A DNA stretch of 64,000 nt from Pleurodeles waltl. Its lineage: Eukaryota > Chordata > Amphibia > Caudata > Salamandridae. The stretch lies in NCBI RefSeq assembly GCF_031143425.1, contig NC_090444.1:1318135324-1318199323 (forward strand), written 5' to 3'. The notes below the pieces were generated by a model. It had not been told where the DNA came from, searched no databases, and saw only the letters and a program-made list of their open reading frames with translations. A program made the position numbers and the translations under genes. This document shows, one piece after another, positions 9,791 to 18,698 of the stretch. The number at the start of each line of letters is the position of its first letter. Position 1 is the first letter of the stretch.

Positions 9791-12183
9791 ACTTGCTGAC
9801 TTTCTTGTGGCCCTTCTCCACCTTGGAAAGTGTCGCAGCTGACTCCACACTCCCACCTGTACCCCTGGGAGCGGCTTTGGGGGCTGGAGTCTTCCCCCTC
9901 TTCCGCCGGGCACTGGACAACTTTTGATGCTTGACAGGTGGGGGACTGTCCGTGCTGTGGCTCCGTGCCACACTGGCTGCCCTGGTGGCCGGTGCACTCC
10001 AGTTTCTGGTGACTACAGGCACCACTGGTTCCGGAGATGTTGTGGCTGAGGTGCTAGGTTGGGACCTGGAGAGTCGGGCCCTAGGGGTGGGGGAGGTGAT
10101 GGAAAGAGGTCAGGTTGGACAGGAAAAGTTTCTTGGGAACACTGGGACGGGTAGCTGGAGGGGGTTTGGGAGTGGAGGAAGAGGTTGTGGTTGTAGGAGG
10201 TGTTCGTTTGGTGACTTTGGGTGAAGGTGCATGTGCTGGAGGCTGTCGTGAGGTGGATGGCTCTTGGGTGGGTGTGTGCCTGCGTTTGTGTATCTTGGGA
10301 GGTGGCGTCACAGACACACTGGGAGAGGACACAGGGGACGTGTCAATGGCAGTGGGGGTGGTGACTGCACGTGAGTGGGGTGTGGTGGTGTGTGTGCTGG
10401 TGATGGAAGTAGTGGCTGTAGATGTAGTGCATGCAGGTGTGAGTGTAGATGAGACTGGGAGGGAGGAGGGAGACGAGGAGAAGAGGGACACAGTGGAGGC
10501 AGGGGATGTTGGTGTGTCTGCATGTGTGTGATGCTTGCATGAGTGCCTGTGGGATGTGTGGTGCTTATGTTTGCCTGAGCTTCCTTTGTGTTTTGAGGTG
10601 TGTGCATGCTGGTCTGAAGGTGTGCTTGGGATAGGCTGAGGTAGAGGGGATTGGGTCTGGGTGGAGGAAGTTGGAGGGGGGAGGCTAGAGACAGGGACAA
10701 TGGCTGCCTTCAGTGCTGAGGCCAGAGTCTGAAAAGCTCGCTGAATGGCCGCCTGACCAGAATGAATGCCCTTCAGGCATGCATTTGTTTGTTGCAACTG
10801 CCTTTCTACACCCTGGATGGCATTCAAAATGGTAGACTGCCCAACAGTGAGGGACCTGAGGAGGTCAATGGCCTCCTCACTGGGGGCAGCAGGGGGGACT
10901 AGGGCAGGGCCTGAGGTACCTGGGGCGAAGGTGATGCCCACCCTCCTGGGTGAGCGGGCACGGGGCAAAGGCTGAGGGGCCGCTGGGAGGGTGGTGCTGG
11001 TAGGGGGGGCTGTACCTGTAGATGCAGCGGGGACAGATGTTGCCGTCACCACAAGGGGACGAGTCCGTGTCACTGGTGTCAGCTCCTGTCCCTGCTGTGG
11101 AGCTCCCCTCGCCCTCCGTCCCACTGGTGAACTCTGAGTCCGTTGTCTTGCCCTCCAGCGCCATGTGGGATGCAGCTCCCTCCTGCTCCAGTGCCACTGC
11201 TTCTCCGCCTGATGATGCTAATGCACACAAGAACAGGGAGACCACAAAAAGGGGGGGGGACCACAGAAGAAAGACATGTTGTGTGCATGCATTACCGCTA
11301 CCGTTGGTGGACACGACAGACACAGAAGCCCCCTGCACTACGCCGCGCACTTGTGCTCCACTGTTCAATCCCTGGGACATGGCCTACAAGGCTATGGCTG
11401 ACATCTGTACACATGGATGACACAGGAGCCTGACTAGGTGTACTTGAAACTGTACACAGGTGGGGTGGGGTGCCACAGGGTCTGCCAGAACAAGGGGACC
11501 TAACTAGCACACTCACCCTGGCCTAGGGAAACCCACAGCCCACCTCCCCCACCCAGACACCTGCGCTGCATGCAAATTCAGCAGAATGAGAATGTACTCA
11601 CCCCCTTGTTGCTGCTGTGATGCCCTCAAGCGCCCATCCAACTCTGGGTACGCCACCGCCAGGATCCTGAACATCAGGGGGGTCATGGTGCGATGGGCAC
11701 CCCTCCCACGTTGGGAGGCCATCTCCAGCTGGCCTCCTCCGTCTTCTTGCTCCAGCGGCGAATGTCCTCCCATCTCTTACGGCAGTGGGTGCTCCGTCTG
11801 TGGTAGAGCCCCAGGGTCCGGAGGTCCTTGGCGATGGCACGCCAAATGTCCTTTTTCTGTTGGGCGCTGACCTACATGAATTGTACCGGGGGAAAAGAAA
11901 AGTTATTACCAACTGCACCGTCAAAGTCATTGGCCCCCATCCCTACCCTTGCCATGTGGCACTTGCACTCACCGTCGTATCATGCACGGCTCAATCTCCC
12001 CCCCCCCCATCTTTCATCCACCCCACTCCACACAGGCATAGCCCATACAGCATGCTCCCAGTGTACTTACCTGTTTGTCTGGAGGACCGTAGAGTAGTGT
12101 GTACTGGGGAAGGACCCCATCACAAGTTTCTCCAACTCCTCCGATGTGAAGGCAGGGGCCCTTTCCCCAGACGCACGAGCCAT
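9021..12183 (-). pseudogene. Harbinger Myb/SANT-like accessory protein 1, three exons, broken by small indels
   Basis: Exon 1 is 12183-12071: ATG at 12183, N-terminus MARASGERAPAFTSEELEKL, donor GTAAGTAC. Exon 2 is 11871-11602: acceptor TTCATGTAG, donor GTGAGTAC; it contains QKKDIWRAIAKDV and THCRKRWEDIRRWSKK, the core of a Myb_DNA-bind_5-type trihelix fold. Exon 3 starts at 11208 (acceptor CATCATCAG) and runs to the stop at 9021. It holds an acidic segment, a helical stretch QSTILNAIQGVERQLQQTN (coiled-coil-like), a His/Lys-rich patch, and the Ala/Thr repeat tail. Reading requires four frame changes: one base short near 12135 in exon 1, one base short near 11724 in exon 2, a shift near 11060, and one base extra near 10095. 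The role in related elements is binding the transposon ends and carrying the transposase to the nucleus. The overall architecture, Myb domain then coiled coil, parallels the second Myb gene at 15759-14139. Confidence 0.7.
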
Positions 12184-12632
12184 TGTCTCTTCCAGACCGA
12201 GGTCACAGCAGCACTTGCAGTGTAGGTCCTCTCCTGTCAAAGATCAGGTATCGGGTGATTGAACAGATAGAAAATGGCGGTCACGTCCGCGGCGGTGCGT
12301 ACCGTCACTGCCGGCGTACATCGTCATTGGCTCCTGGGACCCATAGGGTCCAATGTTAACCAATGCAGAATTGCACCGTGGTCTTCGACCGCCTACCGCG
12401 ACGGTGTACAACGCCAGCGCAGTTACCTCACATCCCATTGTCCCACTTTACAGGTCAGGCAGCCGCCATTTCAGGGGCACACATGGCTTAATTTCTAACT
12501 GTGTCACACATGCCTAGACCTTTCCTCAACACTCATACAGGCCAAATTTCGGATTAGGATTTGTGTTCTGTGTAAGCTGTGGGTACGTACCTTTGAGTTG
12601 GTTGACTCTGTGCTCGCTGTTGTCCTTCATAG
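12184..12632. promoter_or_regulatory. Divergent promoter region between Myb-like gene 1 and the transposase
   Basis: The two genes point away from each other across about 450 bp. Three CCAAT-type boxes are clustered: ATTGG at 12326-12330 and CCAAT at 12350-12354 and 12360-12364. The surrounding 12270-12420 is CpG-rich, unlike the AT-rich flanks of the element. No convincing TATA box is seen. Shared control of the two partners is inferred from layout. Confidence 0.45.
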
Positions 12633-13762
12633 GCACCGTCCGCTGGGACATGTGAGTAGATGGCGGCATCCTCCGGTGTACAGACTGCTGGTGGACCTGT
12701 CGACAATGGAGGAAAGACATGTGATCATCACCTACAGGCTTGATCGTGCCACAATCCTGGAACTGTGTGCCCAGCGGGAGCCAGACCTGATGTCAGCTAT
12801 CCCCCACAGGAATCCCCCCTCAAGTGCAGGTGCTGTCAGTACTCCATTTCCTTGCAAGTGGGTCATTTCAAACAACAGTGGCCATAGCATCAGGGATGTC
12901 CCAGCCTATGTTTTCCAACGTGTTGTCCAGAGTGTTGTCTGCCCTGCTGAAACACATGCGGAGCTACATCGTTTTCCCTCAGGTGGAGGATTTGTCTACA
13001 GTGAAAGGTGACTTCTATGCCCTGGGACATATCCCCAACATCATAGGTGCCATTGATGGGACACATGTGGTTTTGGTACCCCCCCGCAGGAGTGAACAGG
13101 TGTACAGAAACCGGAAGAGTTATCATTCCATGAATGTGCAGATGGTGTGTTTGGCAGACCAGTACATCTCCCATGTGAATGCCAATTTCCCTGATTCAGT
13201 GCATGACGCCTACATCCTGCGGAATAGCAGCATCCCTTATGTGATGGGTCAACTCCTGAGGCACCGTGTGTGGCTATTAGGTGAGCACCTGGAAGCAAGT
13301 CAGTGGGAATGGTTGTCTGGGTCTGGGGATATCCCTCCAGGTTAGTGTGTGTCTAACAGTTGTCCCTTGCCATTTGCAGGTGACTCTGGTTACCCCAACC
13401 TGTCATGGCTACTGACCCCAGTGAGGAATCCCAGGACAAGGGCAGAGGTACGCTACAATGAGACCCATGGGCGACCTCGGTGGATAATAGAGTGGGCCTT
13501 CGGCCTCCTGAAGGCCAGGCTCAGGTGCCTCCATATGACAGGTGGATCCCTATTCTACTCACCAAAGAAGGTGTGCCAGATCATCGTGGCCTGCTGTATG
13601 GTTCACAACGTAGCTTTGCGACGACAGGTGCCTTTTCTGCAGGAGGATGGTCCAGATGGCAGTGTTGAAGCAGCTGTGGAGCCTGTGGACAGTGAAGACG
13701 AGGAAGCAGAAGAAGAGGACATCGAGAACAGGAACTCGGTGATCCTGCAATATTTACAGTGA
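12633..13762 (+). pseudogene. Harbinger DDE transposase (HARBI1-like), two visible exons, one frameshift
   Basis: Coding similarity begins at about 12633 after a possible acceptor (TTCATAG at 12626-12632), so an upstream exon is possible. The first in-frame ATG is 12706. The visible first exon runs to 13280 and the second is 13380-13762; the 99-bp intron has GTGAGC...TTTGCAG ends and joins in frame as WLLG-DSGYPNL. DDE residues are present: Asp in GAIDGTH, Asp in SVHDAYILR, Glu in WIIEWAFGLLKARLRCLH. A tail rich in Glu/Asp ends with QYLQ and a stop at 13762. Near 12800-12812 the frame shifts; the local sequence looks about 4 bp shorter than expected, so the protein is interrupted after DLMSAIP. 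HARBI1 is the domesticated relative. The enzyme cuts the transposon ends and joins them to 3-bp targets. Confidence 0.85.
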
Positions 13763-14049
13763 GACACAGGTAAGAATACAAACCTGCCTACTACATGTAC
13801 TTGAACACTTCTACCTCTCTACTGTCTGTTTTTTTCACCCAGTGTATGGTCACTGAGTTGTCACTTTCCCTTACGATTTCACAGATGTGGGTCCCACTGT
13901 GTGACATCTGCTTTGTTTCCTCATGGACTAGAGCTGTGGGACATAGGTATGTTGACATTACGTTTGAAAGAGCATTTTGACACTGTAATTGCTAATACAC
14001 TATTTCGAAATCACAGACTGACTCCAGATTGTTTTGTGCTTCAAGGGTG

Positions 14050-14055
14050 TTTATT
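14050..14055 (-). promoter_or_regulatory. Polyadenylation signal for the NAIF1-like gene
   Basis: The minus strand reads AATAAA about 85 bp after the stop codon at 14139. It fits the 3' end of the minus-strand Myb gene, which is convergent with the transposase. Confidence 0.55.
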
Positions 14056-14138
14056 TAAGTGCTCAATATTTGAGGGGGTTGTAAAATGGTGAAGGGTGAT
14101 GGTGGTGGAATGTCCATGCAGAATCCAGTCTATTAGTC

Positions 14139-15759
14139 TCACAGGTGCATTGCCCAAATGGGCATAGGTAGTGGAGCTGGGGCAGTTTGAGGATGGACAG
14201 GGTGACAAAGTGGGACAGAAAGATGACATTCAGGGTGCTCTAATTTCTTGTCGGGGTCTTGGCATCGTTCTCTGTCTTTGTCCTGGATCTCAGGGACCGT
14301 TTGCGGGTGGTTCTCCCTCTGCAGGGGGTGGGGTGCTGGTGTGGTGGTCCTGTGGCGGGGCGTCCTGTCCACTAGCGCCGGCAGGGGCGGTGGGCAGTCA
14401 TCGTCCAGGCTAGTGTCAGGGACCCCTTGTTGTGCCACAGTGTCCCTCCTGGTGTTGAGTACTTCCTTCAGCACCCCTATGATGGTGCCCAGGGTGGAAT
14501 TGATGGATCTGAGTTCCTCCCTGAAGCCCAAATACTTTTCCTCCTGCAGGCGCTGGGTCTCCTGAAACTTGGCCAGTACCGTTGCCATTGTCTCCTGGGA
14601 GTGGTGGTAGGCTCCCATGATGTTGGAGAGGGCCTCGTGGAGAGTGGGTTCCCTTGGCCTGTCCTCCCCCTGTCGCACAGAAGCCCTCCCAGTTCCCCTG
14701 TGTTCCTGGTCCTCCGCCCTGTGGACTGTGTGCCCACTACCACTGCCCCCAGGTCCCTGTTGTTGTTGAGGTGGTGGGTTAGCCTGGGTTCCCTGTAGTG
14801 GGGGACACACTGCTGATTGACGTGTCCTGGGGACAGAGGTATAAGCCCGCTGGGTGGGTGCTTTGCTGGTGTTTCCAGAGGGGGGAAGCTCTGTGGTGGC
14901 CTGTGACTGTGTGAGGGGAACCGACTGTCCCGAGGTCCCCGATGAGCCGGGCTGGACATCTAGATTCAGTTGGACATAGCTGCTGTCATCACTGTGGGCC
15001 TCTTCTGTTGGTGGTGTGGACATGTGTGGACCCTCCTGTCCAGTGACGTTGGGTAGGGGTCCTGCAGGGCTATAAAAGGATGTTTATTACATCTGTGTGT
15101 GCTACGGTGTGCAATAGGTGGGTGACCGTATACCCCAGTGCTTGCATTCCTGTGTGGGACCTTGTGTGATGGTGGTTTAGTGAGGTGTATGGGTATGTGC
15201 AGTGGCCATGCTTTGGTGATGGGTGTCCATGCTTTGTTGTTGCATACAGAGCTTGGTGTTAGGATGTGTGGTTTGTGATGTTGGGACATTTGTGAGGAGT
15301 TGGAGTGATGGGGGTGAGGGTGGGGGTATGTGATAGCATGCAAGTAGGGTGGGGGATGTAATAGTTAAGATTTGATTTACCAGAGTCCATTCCTCCATCT
15401 ACTCCTGCAAGGCTCTCAGGATGCAGAATCGCAAAGACTTGCTCCTCCCATGTTGTTAGTTGTGGGGGAGGAAGTGGGAGTCTGCCGCCTGTCCGCTGAA
15501 CCACAAGGTGGTGTCTTGATACCACGGAACGCACCTTCCCCCGTAGGCCATTCCACCTCTTGCTGATGTCATCCCTATTTCTTGGGTGCTGTCCCACTGC
15601 GTTGACCCTGTCCACTATTCTTCGCCATAGCTCCATCTTTCTAGCTATGGAGGTGTGCTGCACCTGTGATCCGAATAGCTGTGGCTCTACCCGGACAATT
15701 TCCTCCACTATGACCCTAAGCTCCTCCTCAGAGAACCTGGGGTGTCTTTGCCGTGCCAT
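14139..15759 (-). CDS. Harbinger Myb/SANT-like accessory protein 2 (NAIF1-like), two exons, intact
   Basis: ATG at 15759; exon 1 15759-15381; donor GTAAATC; exon 2 15061-14139 after acceptor CCCTGCAG. The two exons total 1302 nt and join in frame (MDSG-PLPN), giving 433 residues with no internal stop. Residues ~6-85 are a Myb_DNA-bind_5 / trihelix domain: HPRFSEEELRVIVEEIVRVE, then KMELWRRIVDRVNAVG and RDDISKRWNGLRGKVRS. The middle is rich in Pro, Gln, Ser and Thr. Residues ~270-330 form a likely coiled coil (HHSQETMATVLAKFQETQRL, then EKYLGFREELRSIN). The tail is basic and Pro-rich. The nearest known host relative is NAIF1, a domesticated Harbinger Myb protein that binds HARBI1. It probably binds the element termini and recruits the transposase. 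The splice model is inferred from sequence only. Confidence 0.8.
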
Positions 15760-16357
15760 GGGGTGGTGTGGGTGATGTGTGGGGTGGTGTGTGTAGTGAT
15801 AAGTGGGGTGATATTTAGTGGTGTGTTGTGTGAGGTGCGTGGAAGTTCTGTGGGTGATGATATTGTGTGCCTGTGGATGCTTGGTAGTTGTTTGTGGTGT
15901 CTCTCTCTTGCCTTCTCTCGGTTATTTTGTCGTAGGGGTTTGTGGGTGATGTGGGTGTGGGTTTTATATTGTAATGGGTGTGTGGGAGTGGTGTGTATAT
16001 GTGTATCAGGTGTGGGTATTTTGAATTGTCCAATGTGGCTGTGTTTTGTATATGTGTGTGTATTTTGAGCGCAGCGGTGTGTACCGCCAATGGAATACCG
16101 CAGTTGAAAGACCGCTGCGTGGATTCGTGGGTCGTGATAGTGTGGGCGTATTTCTGTTGGCGTGACGGTGGAGGATTTGTTTTCGCCAGTTAATCACTGA
16201 CCTTTGGTGTGGTGGACTTGTGTGGGTGTCTGAATTTTGGCGGATTCCGAGCTGTGGGTCATAATAGCTGTGGCGGATTTCCGCGGCTGCTGCGGTGTGT
16301 TGGCGGTCTTCTGCACGGCAGTAAGCGGCTTTTACCGCCATTGTTGTAATGACCGCC
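15760..16357 (+). other. Harbinger right subterminal region and TIR
   Basis: About 600 bp upstream of the NAIF1-like gene, so it must hold that gene's promoter. The part 15760-16060 is GT-rich. The last 300 bp contain repeated CCGCC/GGCGG words (ACCGCCAATGG, TTGGCGTGACGG, TGGCGGATTTCCGCGG, TTACCGCCA) like the left end, consistent with binding sites. It ends in GTTGTAATGACCGCC at 16343-16357, followed by CAT. Confidence 0.7.
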
Positions 16358-16360
16358 CAT

Positions 16361-17654
16361 GTGTACTAAAATTACTGAAAATGTGAAAAATAATGAAAGT
16401 ATGTGAGACAAATATAGTAATATGTCATAATGAGACGCATAACCTCTGTTTTGTGTTATTAAGTTAGCTGAACTAAGGGCCTAGTTCCACTGAGCCTCGC
16501 ACACTCTGAACATGGAGAAACCGGACGCCTTGCAAAGGACTTGAAATCATGGACTGCAGCCTTGACCCGTTCAAAGTTCAAGTTACTTAGTTAGAATTTT
16601 CTGCAATGTACCGACGGACAGGAGGTAATGAAGGCAGTTTGATACAATTATGTGTAGAGCAGGCTAACTGTACTTTCCCAGGACTTGAAGAATAGAGGCA
16701 CTGACTGGAGAGCCATATGCAACAATTTTGATACCTGAAGGACCGGATGATAAGAGCATCGCAAGAAGAACCAATCCGTTTCGTATAACCTGAAGTTTAT
16801 GAAAATTAGTAGATTAGGTAAAAAAAAACTATAGGTTAAAGTCATATCTCCTGACCAACTGGCCAATTAGCAATTAGGGGGATGGACAGACAGACCCTAA
16901 TAAAAAGTCATGACAAGTGGTGTGAAATCAGAAATACAGGGAGAAAATTTATGACGTCAGGAGACGCTGTCTGAGGTGCTGATATTGGGCTCATACTCCG
17001 TGAACCTGATCCGTACCTCACTAATTGATGACCTGAAGATGAAGACAGACTTGTTGCTGGTCCATCCTGGATAGGTAGCTATGAAAATGTGACTGACAAT
17101 TTTGTGCCTTTTCTTCTAGATACCAACTGCGCTGTTAATAGAGATTCAAACTTAAGCAGATTTTTCCAAATTAATGTTTTCTCTAAATTGTTATCGCATG
17201 AAGACCCCCATGTTAATGCTAATCTGGGTTAGGTAGGCTGCTAGGGGTGACATTGACGGTGACAAATGACTGACAAACTAAATTGCTGAATTACATTATT
17301 AAAGCTGGTATTCATAGCTTATGTTATTGCTTTGTCGCATATGTTTTCTTTAAGAGATAATATCTTTACTAATGAATTAATAAAGAGTTGATTTGAATGA
17401 AGTTGATCTCACAGATGTCTTAGAATTGTAAGCAATAGCGAAATAAAACTTGTTAACCCTTTTTCTGAGTAGTGGTTATTCTTGATTAGTATGGTTTAAC
17501 GTTTTGTTTTCATAGAGTGTTTTCCTGATTATTGATGTTAGTTATTGATTCAATAGTCACTGAATGACTAGGATACTCCATGTGATTCAAAAGATTCATC
17601 AACCTATACGCGTCCCCTTGTAAGTTTACTTACTAAGGGCCAGGCGCGCTAGCA
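16361..17654 (+). repeat. ERV 5' LTR, part B (right of Harbinger)
   Basis: Its last ~300 bp are repeated at 24537-24833 with scattered substitutions: TTGATTTGAATGAAGTTGAT, AACTTGTTAACCCTTTTTCT, ACTAGGATACTCCATG and the end CAGGCGCGCTAKCA. Its first part matches the minus-strand LTR at 26767-28249 (TAGTAATATGTCA; AAGTTAGC...GGCCTAGTTCCAC). AATAAA signals occur at about 17383 and 17443. The LTR supplies promoter and poly(A) functions to the provirus. Confidence 0.75.
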
Positions 17655-18698
17655 GTTTTTGGTAGCAGCTTGATGATTAGTTTCCTTGGGGACCTAGTTA
17701 TGTGGTGATTATTGGTTATGGTTGTAGTTTAAGTTAGGATTAGTTGTTCATATTTTATGAAGTTTGAATTTTGTTTTTCTGAAATGGCAATGGTAGCCCT
17801 TAAGCCCAGAAATGACTTTCCCAGATCCTGGATCCTGCTAGTAGAGTTAGGTATGTTCTCGCCGTGTTTTGAGATAGTATGAAAGTGGTAGGTTGCGCTT
17901 GCACAAGCTTAAGCAAATCGCATGCGATTTGTGATGTATGTGAGGTAAGTAGGGAGTCTGCGTACTCCAGCTGAGGTTAGTAGGAGTGTGCATACTCCGT
18001 AGTATGAGAGTAGGGAAGTCATCGAACTTCACATGTGTGTGGTGCTTTGTGCTAAAAAATTATCCACGTGGTTGTTGGTGATGTACAGACCCTGCGTGGT
18101 CTAAGACTCCGGAGTATATTGACAAGTGTAGGAGACACTTGGGTATATGTTGTAATCTGTCTGGGTTAGTAGGTTGAACGGGCGTGGCAACAAGTCAGTG
18201 TGAGTGATAAATGAGTAATATAAATTTTGACTGAGATTTGGCGAGTTCTATGTGCACCAGGACAGACCCATTGATCAGTTGAGAGTAAAAATTTGCGGGT
18301 TGAATTTTGCTTGCGAATGTGGGAGACTGAGAAAGAGAAATAGCTACATGAGCCAAAAGAGCCATTAGTGAAAATCCGTAAGGTCTCTGAAGCTATAGTG
18401 TCCCTTTCTGTAGCAACCCAGCAGGTTTGTTTCACTTATTGTTTTTTTTTTGGTAAGTGCTCGCAAATAATTTGCATTAGTCGTGTGAGTTGAGTTGAGG
18501 AGGACAAGCCGCAAGACTTTGTCAGCCGCTGTGTGTGGTGTGACATCAGGTTGTGCCAGGCTGGGATAGGTTGGGTAGTGAGGCTGCAAGCTGATTGGCA
18601 GCCATCCGTAAGGGGCAATTGGTTGAGTAAGTGGGTAAAGGGAATCTTGGAAGTAAAAGTAATTTCATTATTGAATTGAAATAAACAAAACAGACAAA
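17655..18698 (+). other. ERV leader region with candidate PBS at 17660
   Basis: About 1 kb between the 5' LTR and the gag ATG. A TGG-starting stretch TGGTAGCAGCTTGATG lies at 17660-17675, a few bases after the LTR end, and is the candidate primer-binding site; I cannot name the tRNA. The remainder would hold packaging and splice signals. No open frame of interest is seen. Confidence 0.5.

Larger units (their letters stand above)
5329..16357 (+). mobile_element. Autonomous-type PIF/Harbinger transposon, 11,029 bp
   Basis: A DNA transposon bounded by inverted ends GGTGGTCATTAC (5329-5340) and the complement of GGCGGTCATTAC (16346-16357); similarity extends inward through ACAAC and TGGCGGT. CAT flanks both sides. 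Inside, left to right: left subterminal region, a 64-bp repeat array, a 74-bp repeat array, a minus-strand Myb-like gene (12183-9021), a ~450-bp divergent promoter region, a plus-strand DDE transposase gene (12633-13762), a minus-strand NAIF1-like Myb gene (15759-14139) and a right subterminal region. It sits inside an ERV LTR. Established biology: Harbinger transposase needs a Myb-like partner for nuclear import and terminal binding. This element has two such candidates. The transposase carries a frameshift, so this copy is probably not autonomous today. Confidence 0.85.

Noticed and set aside
8929..9927. Plus-strand Ala/Val- and Gly-rich open frames of 230-242 codons
   Set aside because: Antisense to the in-frame repeats of the Myb-like protein, whose splice sites and Myb domain fix the coding strand as minus.
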